Assembly (NCBI GenBank): GCA_010015675.1
Contig: ML977007.1
Coordinates: 97,354 to 161,353, forward strand
DNA: 64,000 nucleotides
Source: Byssothecium circinans
Taxonomy: Eukaryota > Ascomycota > Dothideomycetes > Pleosporales > Massarinaceae
Direction: 5' to 3'
Part shown: positions 22,832 through 35,062 of the stretch, one piece after another
How positions within the stretch are numbered: the first letter of the stretch is position 1
Layout: every line of letters starts with the position of its first letter
Notes under the pieces: generated by a model
The model's database searches: none
What the model was told of the DNA's origin: nothing
Seen by the model: only the letters and a program-made list of their open reading frames with translations
Made by a program: the position numbers and the translations under genes

Positions 22832-25186
22832 TCATATGCCCCCAGCTGTAACCTCCTCACGCAAGCTAGAAGGCGCCGGCTTCTTGTTCCGTCGGCCGAG
22901 GAGGGTGGAATTGTCGAGGCTGAGCTCGAAAGCACCCTTGTGCTTGACTTGTTTCTTCGCGGCGGCAGCGACGGCGGGTGAATGTTGGCCGTACCCACGC
23001 TCCTGCCGTGCGCCAGCTTGCTGTCGAGCCTGTGCTGCAGCGGAGAGAGTTGTGTTGCGCATCTTCTGCTCCATGGCTGAGACGTCATTTCCTTGGGATT
23101 TGGGTAGCTTGGCTGGAACATTCTGTTGCGATGGGTCGTAGGGTGCCGACTCAGCGGTGAACTCATCGTCATCTTCGTTCTCATCGAGTGCGTTTAGCGA
23201 GTTGATGGCATTGGCGCCACGGTAACCCTGTTTGAAGTTCTTCCTCCTCTTACCCTCTTCCTCCTGTCGATGCACCGCGTAGCCGACGTCGAAGACTTCT
23301 CGCAGGTTGACGGCGCCGGGAGAACGGAAGTCATGTCGCCTGGCTCCTGGAGACTCAAGATAGGCAAAATTCTGTTGTAGGGGTGCAGCGGCACCTAGTT
23401 CAAACTCCTTCTGCCGTACCGCGGCAGGCGTCGCGAGCGGTGGCGCGTCGTGTGCAGCGTAGGTGAGCTCGTCTGCTTCGCGTATCCATGGGTGATCGAG
23501 GAATTGCTTGATGTCGTATCGCTTCTCGGGATCTACTGTCAAGAGATGTGATACTAGGTCTTGAGCAGGCTTGGAGATGTCGTCCCACCATGGCGATAAG
23601 AAGGTGTACTGTCCACGAGCCACCTTCTCGGTTAGTGTCTGGATAGACTCGTCATAGAACGGAGGAAACCCGCAAAGCAGCGTGTAGAGCACACAGCCAA
23701 GCGCCCACATGTCCACACTCTTAGAATACCGCTCGTCTTTGACGATCTCAGGGGCAGTGTATCCGACAGTGCCGCATGGAGTCATAGTCTGGCTGTCCCA
23801 TATGACCTTGGATAGGCCAAAATCGGCAATCTTGATAACGCCGATGCCGCCGGCACCTACGCCCTTGATAAATTCTCCCTCATCCGCCTTATCCTCGTCA
23901 TCGGGACCCCTAGGCTTCGGATTGCGGGTAGGGACAAACGGTGTTGGGTAGAAAAGGAGATTCTCGGGCTTGATGTCACTGGTAGGTTGTCAGTTGGAAT
24001 GTCTTGACGGCAGAGACGTGAATAAACCCTACCGATGCACGACGCCTGCTTCTTCGTGCAAGTACTCTAATGCCTTTGCGACCTGGACAATGACGTGTCT
24101 TGAAAGGTCTTCGCTGAAGTAGGTGAGACGGACGATCTGGTGGAAGAGCTCGCCTCCAGGACATAGTTCGAGGATGATGTAGTAGTACTGTCGTGATTCG
24201 GAGAAGTCGATAAGGCTGACAATGTTAGGATGGTCGAGCTGTCGCATGATCTGCACCTCCTTGAGGATGTTCGCTCTCTGGAAGCATTACGTTAGTGTCA
24301 GCCCTGCAAACTAATGGCTGGAGGAAGTGGAGCGGCCGGCATGGGGCATCGGCGCTGGGAAAGTATCGCACCTCCACTGTTTTTGGCGCCTTTTTGAAGT
24401 CCGGATGCATGTGTGCGTCGCCCTACAGCAGACTCACGCGTTGGTTACAGGCACAAAAACCACCCATCTCCCGTGAAGTGGGGGAATGACGACATAGAAG
24501 ATGGGTAGAGGAAGGGCACGTTGGCCGGGAGAGAACGTACCTGACTTGAGTTCATCTCAAACTTGCGCACCACTTTAATGGCCGCCTCGCCATACTGGCC
24601 GGTGTTGTCTTTGGCGCGGTACACGTTGCTGAAGGCACCGTCGCCCATCTTCTCGAGCAACGTCCAGCGCTCGAGGCCAGGGTACCTGGGGAGTTTCCCC
24701 TTTGCTTCCCGCTCTTCTGCAACGATGCGCTCTAGCACCGACGGGTCGATGTCTTTCCGTTCTTTGGTGCCGGCTTGAGCATGCGCCTGGGCCTTTTGCT
24801 TCTCGCCTGCATGTCGTGCGGCAACGTCGCCGGCTTGCGCTGCGATGTTCCTGTTGTCAACCGCCGCTGCTGAGAAATTCTTCTCGTGCCCGGCCTGTAT
24901 CGGCTGGTGGGCGAGCACAGGTTCACTGAGGCCGACGTGGGGCTGCGCATGCACATTGCTGACGTTGGTGGTCGGGTCGCCATGAGGGGGTTCCGCTCGT
25001 GCTTGCTTTCCGTGCCGGAGGACTGCAGTGGAGTTTTGTCAGTACTGTACGCACACATCTGGGGAGGACGTTTTCCACCGCGATCTTCGCCTTACGGCGC
25101 CGCCGTCGAGCTAAGCTGGACCGATTCGACGATCTGGGCTGGGACACTGCATACGTACAGTTTTTGAATTGCTGGAGTGCGGCCAT
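22832..25186 (-). CDS. Stress MAPK-activated Ser/Thr kinase, Srk1/Rck2 type
   Basis: Four exons (25186-25159, 25022-24541, 24277-24033, 23978-22832) encode 633 aa; the joins all keep frame (introns 136, 263, 54 bp). The N-terminus (MAALQQFKNFLRHGKQAR) is the pattern I know from fungal Srk1 kinases, and its first 10 residues straddle the first intron. The kinase domain starts near 129 (WTLLEKMGDGAFSNVYRA), with the ATP Lys159 (AAIKVV), HRDIKPEN with Asp253, DFG at 304-306, and the activation segment TMTPCGTVGYTAPE. A loop rich in Pro/Asp before DFG (RGPDDEDKADEGEF) is typical of the family. Kinases of this type act below Hog1/Sty1 in osmotic and oxidative stress and are CaMK-like. The C-terminal 200 residues look regulatory. 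Confidence 0.93.
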
Positions 25187-27799
25187 GATTAGCCGTGTCT
25201 CTCAAAAGCAGCGTCCGAGAATGCGGCGAGCTTGGCGGGGTGGAGGTTGAAAGAAATGGGACAGAAGGCGCCGATGCAGCGGACTAGGCTGGACCAAGAA
25301 AACGAGGAAATGTCGTGGACAAAGTAAGGTAGAGGAAAGGGTAAAGGGTCGTGGATGCTGGGAACGGGAAGGGCATGGGCATGGGCAGGGCATGGGAGGC
25401 AGAGGCATGCACGAGGTGCCCTGATGATGATGGAACAAGAAGTGATCAATCCGTGGACGTCATGGCCCGCACGGACCCAGTGACGTTTTTTCGACCTTCA
25501 CCTTCACCATCAACACCAACCCTCCTGGCGGCGAGAGGCCAGCTTGGCTTGCCTGGGGAGTGAAGGCAGGCCACATGCTGTTTGTGCTTCAAACTTCACT
25601 CACCTCGATGACTGCCATTTTACTGCGCTGGCGGTGCGTTCGCCGGTTGAAGTGCATTCGGTCCCTCTTCCTGCTATTGCGCCGAGAGAGAGAGCCCAAC
25701 TGCGTGTTACGTCGTTACGTCGGTGCCTGTGCCTCTGGAGGTATGACGCTGCCGTGCTATCTTCGCCCGTTTGAAAGTGCCGCGGTGGGATGCCCGTCCG
25801 ATGTGCGATATGCAGAGGAGAAGCTGCCCCTGCTGCTGCACCTGGGCTCAGATCTCCGATTTCTGTATGGCTCCGAGGCGCGATAGATATTGCGATGAAT
25901 TCGGCGGATCTCGATGGTCGTCAGACGAGAGGATTGGTTCGAAGAAGACGGTCACAGAGGCAGTGGGCACAAAGACTGAGGGTTGTCTGCTCAGGAAGAT
26001 AGGAAGATATCTTTGTGTGTGCCTGCTGGCGTGAAGATTTTACGTCCGGGCCTGTCCGGCAAGGACCTCCTAAGCACCGACTGTCCATGAGCCATGAGCC
26101 ATGAGCCACGAGCGTGATGAGCCCTCGGCGGACGATGCGAGAGGCTACAGACCGAAGCTAGGCTGCGGGCGGGACGTGGAAAAGATGCGCCACAGCGCGA
26201 AGAAGTTGGCACAAGGCCAATGGTGGGCGGCTGGATCACGCACCGTCGACTGCATAGGTTGGCATGCTTCCTGGATATGTCAATTCACGCACCACCGGGT
26301 GTTCCGATGCCTCCATGCCTTCTCCAGCTCTGCGCTTGAGGTGAGTCCCCTGCATTATTCATTTTTCGGTATTGCTTTTGAAGGCGCCATCGCTTCTGCA
26401 GGGTCTTTTAGGCTCTCCATTATTACGTCACTCCCTCAAGGCTGTGCACATCGTTTCCTTTTTGATCCCATTAAACATGAAACATAAAAATTGAATGACG
26501 CTTGCGGCCACAAGAATATATGTCCTTCCTGGTGAAAATCATCAACGCGTGAACAAAGGTGTGATTATTGCCGTCATAGCCTACCACACCCGCAGACGTC
26601 CGGTCTATACCTGATAACACAGCTGACTAATAGAGCACCGCATTTGCCCGACTGCAAAAACTATTCACGGCTTGCTGCTTAATCTTTTCACGTATTATCC
26701 TTTTCTGCAGTCAAGCGATGCCATTCAACACAATTCACCTTTCCTACAACGTCGTCGAATGTTTCCAATGCTTCTATCCAAACACCTCTAGAGCAAGAAA
26801 TTCCGCGGACCCCTCAACGTTGAACACCAAAGGTTGCCATGGTAGCTTCTCTAACTATCCAATAGCATGTGCTTAAGTAAGTCCCATCTCCTGTTCGAAC
26901 CCGCACCGTTGCCGTCTTTTGCACTCCCTTATTTCGTTACCTTGGGAATGGCTGCGCGCGCGACCTCAAAGCATTATCCCATGAACTAGGCTGGTATCTC
27001 TAGGATACTTCTCTATCAAGGCCTGAGGTTTGGTGTACTGAAAAAGCCCACTTGATCTCAAAAAGATTGAAACTTCAGGCAGTGCCTTCGACATCTTTCC
27101 ACCCTCCGCTTTGTTTCCAGTCTTGTTATCCATTTCACGACAAGGCTGCATCGCCCCCTCTGGAAGAAGATAGGACAGCGCACTTACTTCAAACATACTA
27201 CCTTCCCGGATGGCTGCCTCCGTAGACGCCTGTACCTAATGATCATGATTACTCTTATAATGCCTACGTTTCCAATGATACGGTGCCACAAAAACCTACT
27301 TCACTGAACCTTCATCTTTAAGACTAATCAGTCATTTTCTAAGGTAGTATAGTACGTAGCGATCGAGGATATCCAACACTGGTACATGCATTTCAGGAGG
27401 GGTACCGCGTCTCGGGGTTGGTTTCCCGGACATATAGATTTAGAAGAGACGAGCTGGGATACATCGATGACGCGGCATGAAGACTAGCGAGAATACTGAC
27501 TTGATATTGTCTTCATCGATAGTTGCTGTTCGATCACTCAATCAATTACTTTCTCCCATATGCTCAGAGTCCCTTTTCAATAGCCGGGCCTGTATCCTTA
27601 GATCTTGGGAGGGTGAAGTCAATGATTGTGTCTAGATCAGGAGGTAAGCTTGCCCTGATCTGTCGCTTGGTATCATGCGGATAGATAAAAAGTTATGTCG
27701 CACACTTCTCGCTGCTACCGTCCGAGGTGGAAAAGAAGTCATATACGAGCCAGAGGCGTTGCTGGGGTGTTGCATAGATCGGCCAGGCGGGGGTCGCAG
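25187..27799. other. Gene-poor region, no gene seen
   Basis: About 2.6 kb. The first 1.3 kb contains the kinase promoter and 5' region; the rest is AT-richer DNA with many stops in all frames. A short CCATGAG repeat lies near 26086-26110. It marks the entry to the accessory stretch. Confidence 0.5.
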
Positions 27800-28960
27800 T
27801 TATGAAGGAGCACTCTTCCGCCTGATGTTGTGCCTGCTATCCGGACGATGTTCAAGTGGCACGTCGACATCTGCCACAAGCGCTCGGAGGCTTTTGTAGT
27901 AGAATAATGCCATCCTCTCGTAGGTCTCTACCAGCACCTTGTCTTCGGCGAGGGTTTTCTCGGCATTGTGATCACGAACAATGCCGTTGCTGATACATGG
28001 CTTCCACGAAATCGCGCTATACAGCACGTAGTCGTCCTCAGGTCTGCTAGCTGCCAGCGCGACGCATTTCAGACCCTCAATCTTGACTTCAGTGACGGGC
28101 ATTTGAAACAGAGATGCTTCTTTATCGGCCATTATAGTCGCATACTGCTTCTCCTCAACAGGGCTAAATGAGGTAATGTCCGCATTCACGTGGACCCATG
28201 GGTTCGCTCCATCAGAGCCTGCCGAAGAGTGGTAACTCACCCCAATCCTCTCAATATGTTGCGGTAGGAAAGGGTTCCACAAGGTCTTACACCAAAAGTT
28301 AGCAAAAGAACCATAAAAGCTGCACGCATTATAAAACACGTACCCGTCTCCAGGTGCGGCATAAGAGGAAAGAAGTGATTCGAAGTAGAGATCCAGTACC
28401 GCTGGATGTATTTTGAACACCGATATTGGTTTTTGAATTATGGCTTGCGCGTGCGAGGCCCATCGATGGATGTCCTACCATGGTAGAATCCATTGAAGAT
28501 GCCACTGTATTCTAGCCCGATTGCACACATGTTGCGATAGAAGTCTCGGACCGCAATAGGCCTGAGGCAAGATATGCTGAAAGGTGTATGTGGTAATATA
28601 TTTTGCGATGGCGGGTCTATATGAATGATGACCTTACCATAGACTGTTCGTCGCGGTGGGTGGGGACCTCCCACTCAACTTACAGCACAAGAAAATCGAG
28701 CTAGAATCTGATCCGCATCCATTTCGCGAGATTCACCTTGGACACGACTTAGGATATAATAGATCTCTACGCCTTGTTGTTCGGCGTCGAGAGGTAAAGG
28801 CGCTACAAAGTGGACATCCTGCAGCTCGGCCATACGCCACCTTGAACCTTGTGACCTTTAATCCAGGGAAGATTGTTGATTTCCAATATATTTCTTCATT
28901 GCATCTGAAAGTCCAAGTTGCTCACTCGCATTCCCAACAAAGGGTGGAAAGGCCGGTTCC
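27800..28960 (-). pseudogene. Relic of a highly reducing polyketide synthase, dehydratase region
   Basis: Reading down the minus strand, separate frames line up in order with the dehydratase (DH) domain of a fungal HR-PKS. Near 28920-28820 the pieces LLGMRVSN, then a stop, then NNLPWIKGHKVQGGV carry the DH catalytic His context (HxxxGG), and the frame then breaks. At about 28640-28490 come GKVIIHIDPP and RDFYRNMCAIGLEYSGIFNGF. At 28420-27800 come FKIHPAVLDLYFESLLSSYAAPGDG (the catalytic Asp region) and EDDYVLYSAISWKP, ending near the start of the region that would precede a methyltransferase (ERMALFYYKSLRAL). Frameshifts and stops break it at least three times. No ketosynthase, acyltransferase, KR or ACP remnant could be recognised nearby, so the gene is truncated and dead. 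Confidence 0.7.
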
Positions 28961-30625
28961 TGGAGCGAAAGTCTTTTGATATGCGGGATTTTTCTCTCCA
29001 ACAGGATACCATGGTACTGAGCATGCTAAGGGTAGCTTGGGAGATCTTTTAGCACGCGAGAGGCGCATGTATTGTACGCTCGTTCCTCGCTCCGCAAAAT
29101 CACTCAGCGGAAGGAGTGGTACAGACGCTGAACTCTGCTCGCGCTCGGGCCACTGCTCAGGCGCCATTGCATGTGGCATGTGCTTTCTCGCCTCAGGTCA
29201 GATCGCGGAGGATTTGCGCAGGGGCTTCGACCTCATCCATGGCATCCTCAACAAACAGACTATAACTCTATTATCAACGCTCTCACAGCGTTTCTCACCA
29301 TCGGAATCTTGGAGCTTTTCGAGTGGTCTTCATAACGAGCGCGAGGTGTTGTTTTGCGACGAAAACGGGATGCCCTACCACCTGAGTCATGAACACTACA
29401 GCGCTGCATGTTCGACGGCTTCGCAAACTGCGGGAACTAACCTGAGGTATCGCCTGTCGATCCTGCACCTTTCAAAATGCCGCAAGGACGCCAGACCGCG
29501 TCTGACGAATTTAGCGGCATTGCGACATCCCGCACCTCAAGCCAGCCGGTGCCGAGGGAATACGGCTCGCTGGGGCAAGTGTACCGTAAACTTGAAAACC
29601 CCTCAAATTCAACCTCTGCGGTCCATATGGGCAGCTGTGGCGTCGAGGTCCTAGTTGCTTCTCGACATGTCGGGTGACTGTCAGAGGGAAACACCGCCGT
29701 ACTGTTGCTTTCGGATAACAGATACCCTACAGATGCCTTTACGTGATTTTTCTGTTTGGGAGAAGGTCTCCACACTCTCAGGAAAGCAGTGTGATCTCCG
29801 TTACGAGGAATTTGGAAGGGCACATTAGTACCCAAACTTTGCTGATATGTTATCGGGCCGGGAAGCGTACTACTCACGCAAATCATGCTTGTTCTTAGTG
29901 TTTAGCTTGGCCCATGCCACGCGGCTCCGGACGACGCATGCGGCAACATGGTTCAGAATAGGGGCTTCATTTACTGTATCGCTGGGGGCACTTGGGGTGA
30001 TCTTCACGCGTCCGAATTTTGATCCGCCATCTTATGAGCCAGTTCGTCAGCGCCGATTCGCCCACAAATACACTCTGCTCAGCGTGGCTCTATGCTCTTT
30101 CAGGTGCTAGTTCTCTACGATGATTCCTCCAAATCTCCTCATTTTACTCCACATTTTGATCTCGCGTTGTCAAAGGATTACAATAATGATTCGAGAGGCT
30201 CTGATCACGATTCATGGAACGCTAGTAACAAAGCTACGACCCGTGTAAATTTCTTCTCGGATTTGCGGCTTGCAGATCATATCTGTGCATGATTGGGTCG
30301 GGGCCCGGAAGCCATCCCCCACCGATCAACTTAGCCTACTTCGACATTAATCATGTTTTCTGAAGCTCAGCAAAGAGTTGGCGGCCTTGGATATGCTCAC
30401 AAGGAAACCCATTAACTTTTTCGCTACCGGTCCTTGTCTCGCTAGCATTTCCCTTAGCTCAGGGCAATGCTAATTGAGCATGTGTTCAAGATGTTCTTCT
30501 CCTTTTTTTTCTTCCTAAGAACCTCGCTTCATCCATCTGCATATCTGTCGGTTGAAAGAAATCCCCGCTCTGGTTCTCTTTCGTCCCACAGATTCGGATC
30601 CTGACAGCTGCAGCGTGTGTGGACC
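28961..30625. other. Possible further decayed DNA, no intact gene
   Basis: Frames of 150-200 codons occur on both strands (29037-29654 plus, 29437-29886 minus) but show no recognised domain. By position, part of this could be the upstream (AT-side) half of the broken PKS; I could not confirm any acyltransferase motif. Confidence 0.4.
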
Positions 30626-32119
30626 ATGGAGTTTAAATATGATCCAACTTTCAAGGCCTGGGGGCCTTTCATTTCACCATCGTACGAGAATGAACCCATC
30701 ACCCTCTCCGACATCATTGTAGCCTCCGTCATATGGGGCCTCACATTGCTCAACATCTTACTTGCCATATATCTTGGGTATGGCCAGACGCGTGGATCAC
30801 GGTCACCGTTGAGGAGTGTATATGTGTGGATGATATGGCTGGAGCTTGCGGTTTCATTTGTAATGGGCCTTGAGTGCTTCTTACACCTTCTCAAACTCAT
30901 AAGACCAAGTAAGTTCCTCGCTTGAACGCGCGCATGAAGGATATGTATGCTGACGATGGGTAGGTTTTGCATTCTACTTCACCATATGTACGTCGAGATT
31001 ATGACAAACCGTCGTATTGCAAATTTTACAGATACACTAACTACGTGACAGTGTTCTGGTGGTGTATTCAGGTTCAACTACTCCTCCAGATCATCATCAA
31101 CCGTATTCGAGTCATCGTACCAGATCGCCGGAAGTCGAAGTGGATTATGATAGGAACGGCTAGCGTCGTTACACTGATTAATATAAGTGTGTTCAATATC
31201 TGGATACCGGCTCGCCTCCAAACCTCGAAGAGGTACGTATATTCCGCACCCTTGCATTTAGCATGACATTCTCTTTGAACTCGCCGAGTTGACACACCGA
31301 AACAGATACCACATGATAAACGAGATTTGGGACCGAATAGAGAAGGTCCTCTATCTCCTTATCGATGCTGCTCTCAACTGGTACTTCATCAAGGTTGTGA
31401 AAGCTAATTTGATTAACAATGGTCTCCAAAAATACAACAAGCTCCTGAAATTCAATCAAAGGATCATTGTCTTTTCCTTGCTCATGGACGTCATGATCAT
31501 TGCCGCCATGTCTATTCCAAATTCCTTTGTGTAAGTCCATTATTTCTCAACAAGAGCGAGAACTCATGCAATCAGCTACATCCAATTCCATCCCCTCGCC
31601 TACCTTGTCAAGCTCAACATTGAAATGACCATGGCGAACCTCATCAAACGCATCGCAATTTCCTCTTCCCGCCGCACCGGCAAAGCTTCGATGGCTCAAG
31701 AATTCGCCTCCCTCTCCACGTCCGGCAGGCACGCAACTACAAATCGGTCATCTACAGGCCGCCGCCGCAACTCTATTATCGAGCTCGCGTCCTGCGTATC
31801 TGTTTGTGAACGCAACTCGGATCGCGGAGAGCGTACGGTCAGCTTTGCACCAAGGGGAAACCAGATCAAGAAGACGGAGGAATTTCACATAAGTAGCGAA
31901 CCTGCGCAAGATTTTGATGGGTTTGGTTACGCAGAGGAGGATAGGCTAAGGGTGCGTGAGCGGGAGATTGTACAGAGTAAGAGCCTAGATGATATTACAG
32001 AGGCCGGCGAAAGCGTGAGGAGTGAGGGAGTGGAGAGGAGAGAGAGTAGCGATGATGAGGCGGTGCTTGTAATGCAGGGGAGGACGAATGGCGGGTGGAA
32101 CAGGTTACGTGATAGATGA
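30626..32119 (+). CDS. Seven-membrane-segment protein, function unknown
   Basis: Five exons (30626-30908, 30964-30987, 31052-31232, 31306-31530, 31576-32119) give 418 aa; exon 2 is a 24-nt micro-exon and all phases fit. Hydrophobic segments occur in series: LSDIIVASVIWGLTLLNILL, VYVWMIWLELAVSFVMG, FWWCIQVQLLLQIII, WIMIGTASVVTLINISVF, VLYLLIDAALNWYFI, IVFSLLMDVMIIAAMSI and FHPLAYLVKLNIEM. That makes seven, with a short N-terminus (MEFKYDPTFKAWGPF) and a 150-residue charged Ser/Arg/Glu tail, a receptor-like layout. Similar fungal proteins are annotated only as integral membrane proteins; I know no ligand. The start is the ATG in gaccATGga. Confidence 0.8.
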
Positions 32120-32584
32120 ATATAGTTAGGATCTAGGACAGTGTTGTAGGAAGGTAGGCTCCACCTGCCGGCCTACCTATTTAAGCAGTAACGTCTTTGC
32201 ACCTGTACTGTTACTAGCCTTGTTAAGCAGTCTATGGCCGTTAAGCAGCCTTGCGAAACGTTGAAAGACCTCAGAGCACACGTCACTCGTCACTACAAGT
32301 CACATACCTAAAAGCCTAAAAACCACGCATCTCAAACGTTATCAAAGCCCGTTTGGAAATCAAAGCAGTTTGTCTATAAATATATATGTACAATCTCTAA
32401 CTTCGATCTATTCCTCCCCGCTCACTTTCGTTTTTCTTGCTCGTGTTCGATGCGCTTGGAGGAGGGATAGAGGACTGTAGGGAAGGAGGGAAGAAACAAA
32501 GGAAGGAAATGTACCGTGCGTGCGCATATATGTAACCCACTTGTCCGTTTACCTAGGTCCCCATTCTACACAAGGCTGGCTTTT
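32120..32584. other. 3'-3' intergenic region
   Basis: Between the convergent membrane-protein and NLP genes; both 3' UTRs, no other feature seen. Confidence 0.45.
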
Positions 32585-33362
32585 TTACATGGCCGCCTTA
32601 TCCAGATTGGACACAAAGTTATCATCCTTGAACGGCACATTCGCCTCGCCAAACTTCGTCTGCGTCAGCGCCGTCCTGACCGGCTCGTCGACCGCATCCC
32701 AGGAGATGAGTGGGATATCGCCCTTGCCCTCCGTTTCCGTGAACTGCAGTTCGTGGTTGGTCGGAAACGAAGTGAAGTACTCGACCTTCGGGCGAGACCC
32801 GTTGGACTGCGGCGTCTTCGTCTTCTTGTACGAGCCATGGCCCGAGGCGGCGGCGCTGATGAGGTTACCGGCCTCGGGGGAGTCGATGAACACGACGATG
32901 TTCTCCCAGTCGTGGCGGTGGGAGCCCGCGGAGACACCATCCGTGGGCATGTCCTTGGGCATGTACCACGAGTACATGATGGCGAAGTTGGCGCCGTGCT
33001 TGGCGGCGCGGACGTAGGTTTGGCTTTTGGATGGGTCGCGGCAGCCGCCAGTGGAGGAGCCCGTGTCTTGAAGGCCGCCGCTGGGGTACGGGCGTTAGTA
33101 CTGTAGGAAGGGAGGGATGGGGGGTGCGTGGGGGAACTCACCTCGTGTTTCCGGAAGCGTCTACGGCGGGGTAGCTTTGACAGCCGTGAGCGATGTGGAG
33201 GAAGGGCGCGAACTTCTTGATTGCATTGCCGACAGCGTCATTGGGCACGTTTTCTTTCAGCGGGGTGACGGCGTCGTGGGCAATGGTGGCCCGCTTCTGG
33301 ATCGGAGAGCCGCTGGCGAGGGAAGCAACGGTGGCTAGACCGAGAACGATGTGGGAAAGCAT
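32585..33362 (-). CDS. Secreted NLP (necrosis and ethylene-inducing-like, NPP1 domain) protein
   Basis: Two exons (33362-33142 and 33080-32585; 61-bp intron with an ACTAAC branch site) encode 238 aa. Residues 1-19 form a signal peptide (MLSHIVLGLATVASLASGS), followed by a KR pair. The NPP1 domain has the expected parts: the first Cys in HGCQSYPAV, the second in TGGCRDPS (Cys87), AIMYSWYMPKD at about 107-117, and the heptapeptide region at 127-133 reading SHRHDWE, where most relatives have Gly first. The order and length match type 1 NLPs, which act outside the cell on plant membranes or as pattern triggers in many plant-associated fungi; some members have no toxic activity, and sequence alone does not say which applies here. 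The start is the Met before the signal peptide; upstream frame is 5' UTR. Confidence 0.93.
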
Positions 33363-34970
33363 GTTGAATAGGTTTGGAAATGAATGACTTGAGTCAGATA
33401 GAAGGAATGAATGTAGTGCGAAGCTAAGGTTTGAAACCGAAGTGTCTGAAGCGAATGAAGAAGCGAATGAAGAAGTGAAGCTGCTGTGAGTGAGGGCCAG
33501 AAGTGCAGCTGTTCTGCCTGTCTTATATACCATACCTACGTCGATACATCGTCTACATTACAAATCTTCGTCGTCTTCTATAGCATAGCTATTAATATGA
33601 AGGACGACATTTTGACTTAGCATATTCGGCCCTCTGGTGGAGGAGATGCCCGTGTTGAAACGCCAAGTCGGTCAAACAAGGCTTCCAATAATGCCTTCAG
33701 TTTGGTGATGTAAAGCACGGGGCTGTCCAGCACATGGCTAAGCAATTAGATTAAACGTATCGCGCCGTTGGATCCAGGCATTTTGAGCCCTAAGGCTGAT
33801 TTACAGCTTTCTCGAACGCTCAGCCTCTAGGAAATCCATTGCATGAACTATGCAGATCGCTAGAAGATTTTGTTAGAAGGTGCACCGAACTTCACTCACC
33901 TGAATTACACTATCCGAGATCTACAAAACAGCAGGTGAACTTGACCTCGGGATCCTACTAGTCCACGGGTCGTAAGTATGATTGTGTGACGCAAAGGTAT
34001 GCAGCAAATAATGGCTGTACCAAGAACTCGGCAATGTCACGCACTGCTACGCTGCAGCCGAAATATGACCTTTGAAACAGGTGTTTATGGGTAAGCGGAC
34101 CATCTCGGTGAAACATGACAGCCTCTTGGCATGCACGACTGCGTGATTGGGGCATGACAATTTTTAACAACTTCCCTACCGCCCTCATGGACTACCTACC
34201 TAGGTATTGAAGGGTACGTGGTCTAGCGGCAAGATGCTCGCACACTACAGCTTCCGATCTAACCGGTCCGGATGATCCGACGTGGTACAATAGTACAAAG
34301 ACGACATCGACTTTGCATTAACAGCCTAGAAGATTACTTGACAGTTTTAATCATAGTGCGCTTGCCGGTGCGCCCTTAAGGATGCGGATGTGAAGTGTTT
34401 TGCGAGAGACTCAGGTTCGATTCCTGACGAATCTGCCCTCGTGGCCCTCCGTCCAACTCGCGATGGCCGCACCTCCGACCTACCCCCCTCTAACATCGCA
34501 CAAATTTCGCACTTCGCCGCTAAACCACCATGGATAGCGTTCATCCGACATGGGGAGATGGCTTTGGGGCGAAGTTTGATGCGAACGAGACTGAATACGT
34601 TATAGAGCGGAGACCTACACGTTGCGTCCTCCTACTCTATCCCGCATCTCGCGTTCTATAGCATAATCAGGATACCATGATTATGACGGCATTGAAGGAC
34701 CTTGAAAATGTTAGCGTTTCTTCCTGAGAAGTCTTTATTGAATCGCGACTGCGCGGAGGTCCTCGGCCTAAAACTCCCTTGATATTGACCTTTGGTTGGC
34801 CGAGCATTGGAGCAGCAACATTTGCATCCGCCTGGAAACCGCGCATGTGCTCCTTCCTTAATAGACAATAACCTTCGCGCTTGGCTGACGTCGTGGTGAG
34901 GAGCAATACGAAAGGCGAGACTGTTAAACGTCGTGAATGTGCCCTCATGGGATGGGCGCGGCCAGGCAGC
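33363..34970. other. Intergenic, gene-poor
   Basis: About 1.6 kb upstream of the NLP gene up to the transposon. A short direct repeat (GAAGCGAATGAA twice) lies at about 33448-33475 in the NLP leader. Nothing else is supportable except the tRNA-like arm listed separately. Confidence 0.5.
34411..34427 (+). other. Isolated tRNA-like T-arm / B-box
   Basis: The 17 bases form a perfect 5-bp stem (TCAGG/CCTGA) around the loop TTCGATT, exactly a tRNA T-arm and B-box. No matching acceptor, D-arm or anticodon arm is found at the right distance; an A-box-like TGGTCTAGCGGC lies at about 34217, far too distant for a normal tRNA. It may be a decayed tRNA or a SINE-like relic. Confidence 0.35.
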
Positions 34971-34972
34971 TA

Positions 34973-35015
34973 CCGAGTCCGTGCACTCAATGCACGCCGT
35001 CAGTCAATGCACGCG
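34973..35015 (+). repeat. Left terminal inverted repeat (43 bp)
   Basis: Begins CCGAGTCCGTGCACTCAATG and matches the reverse complement of 37061-37103 at every base. Inside it TCAATGCACG occurs twice 18 bp apart, possible transposase binding sites. Confidence 0.97.
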
Positions 35016-35062
35016 ATCGCGATTTTATCTCAACTCTGCACCCCCCACAACTCAACGCCACA

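Noticed and set aside
26881..26920. tRNA B-box (TGTTCGAACCC)
   Set aside because: No T-stem pairing, A-box or acceptor stem around it.
29037..29886. Acyltransferase or ketosynthase part of the PKS relic
   Set aside because: No GHSxG-type or DTACSS-type motif could be found in any frame, so the relic is limited to the DH region.
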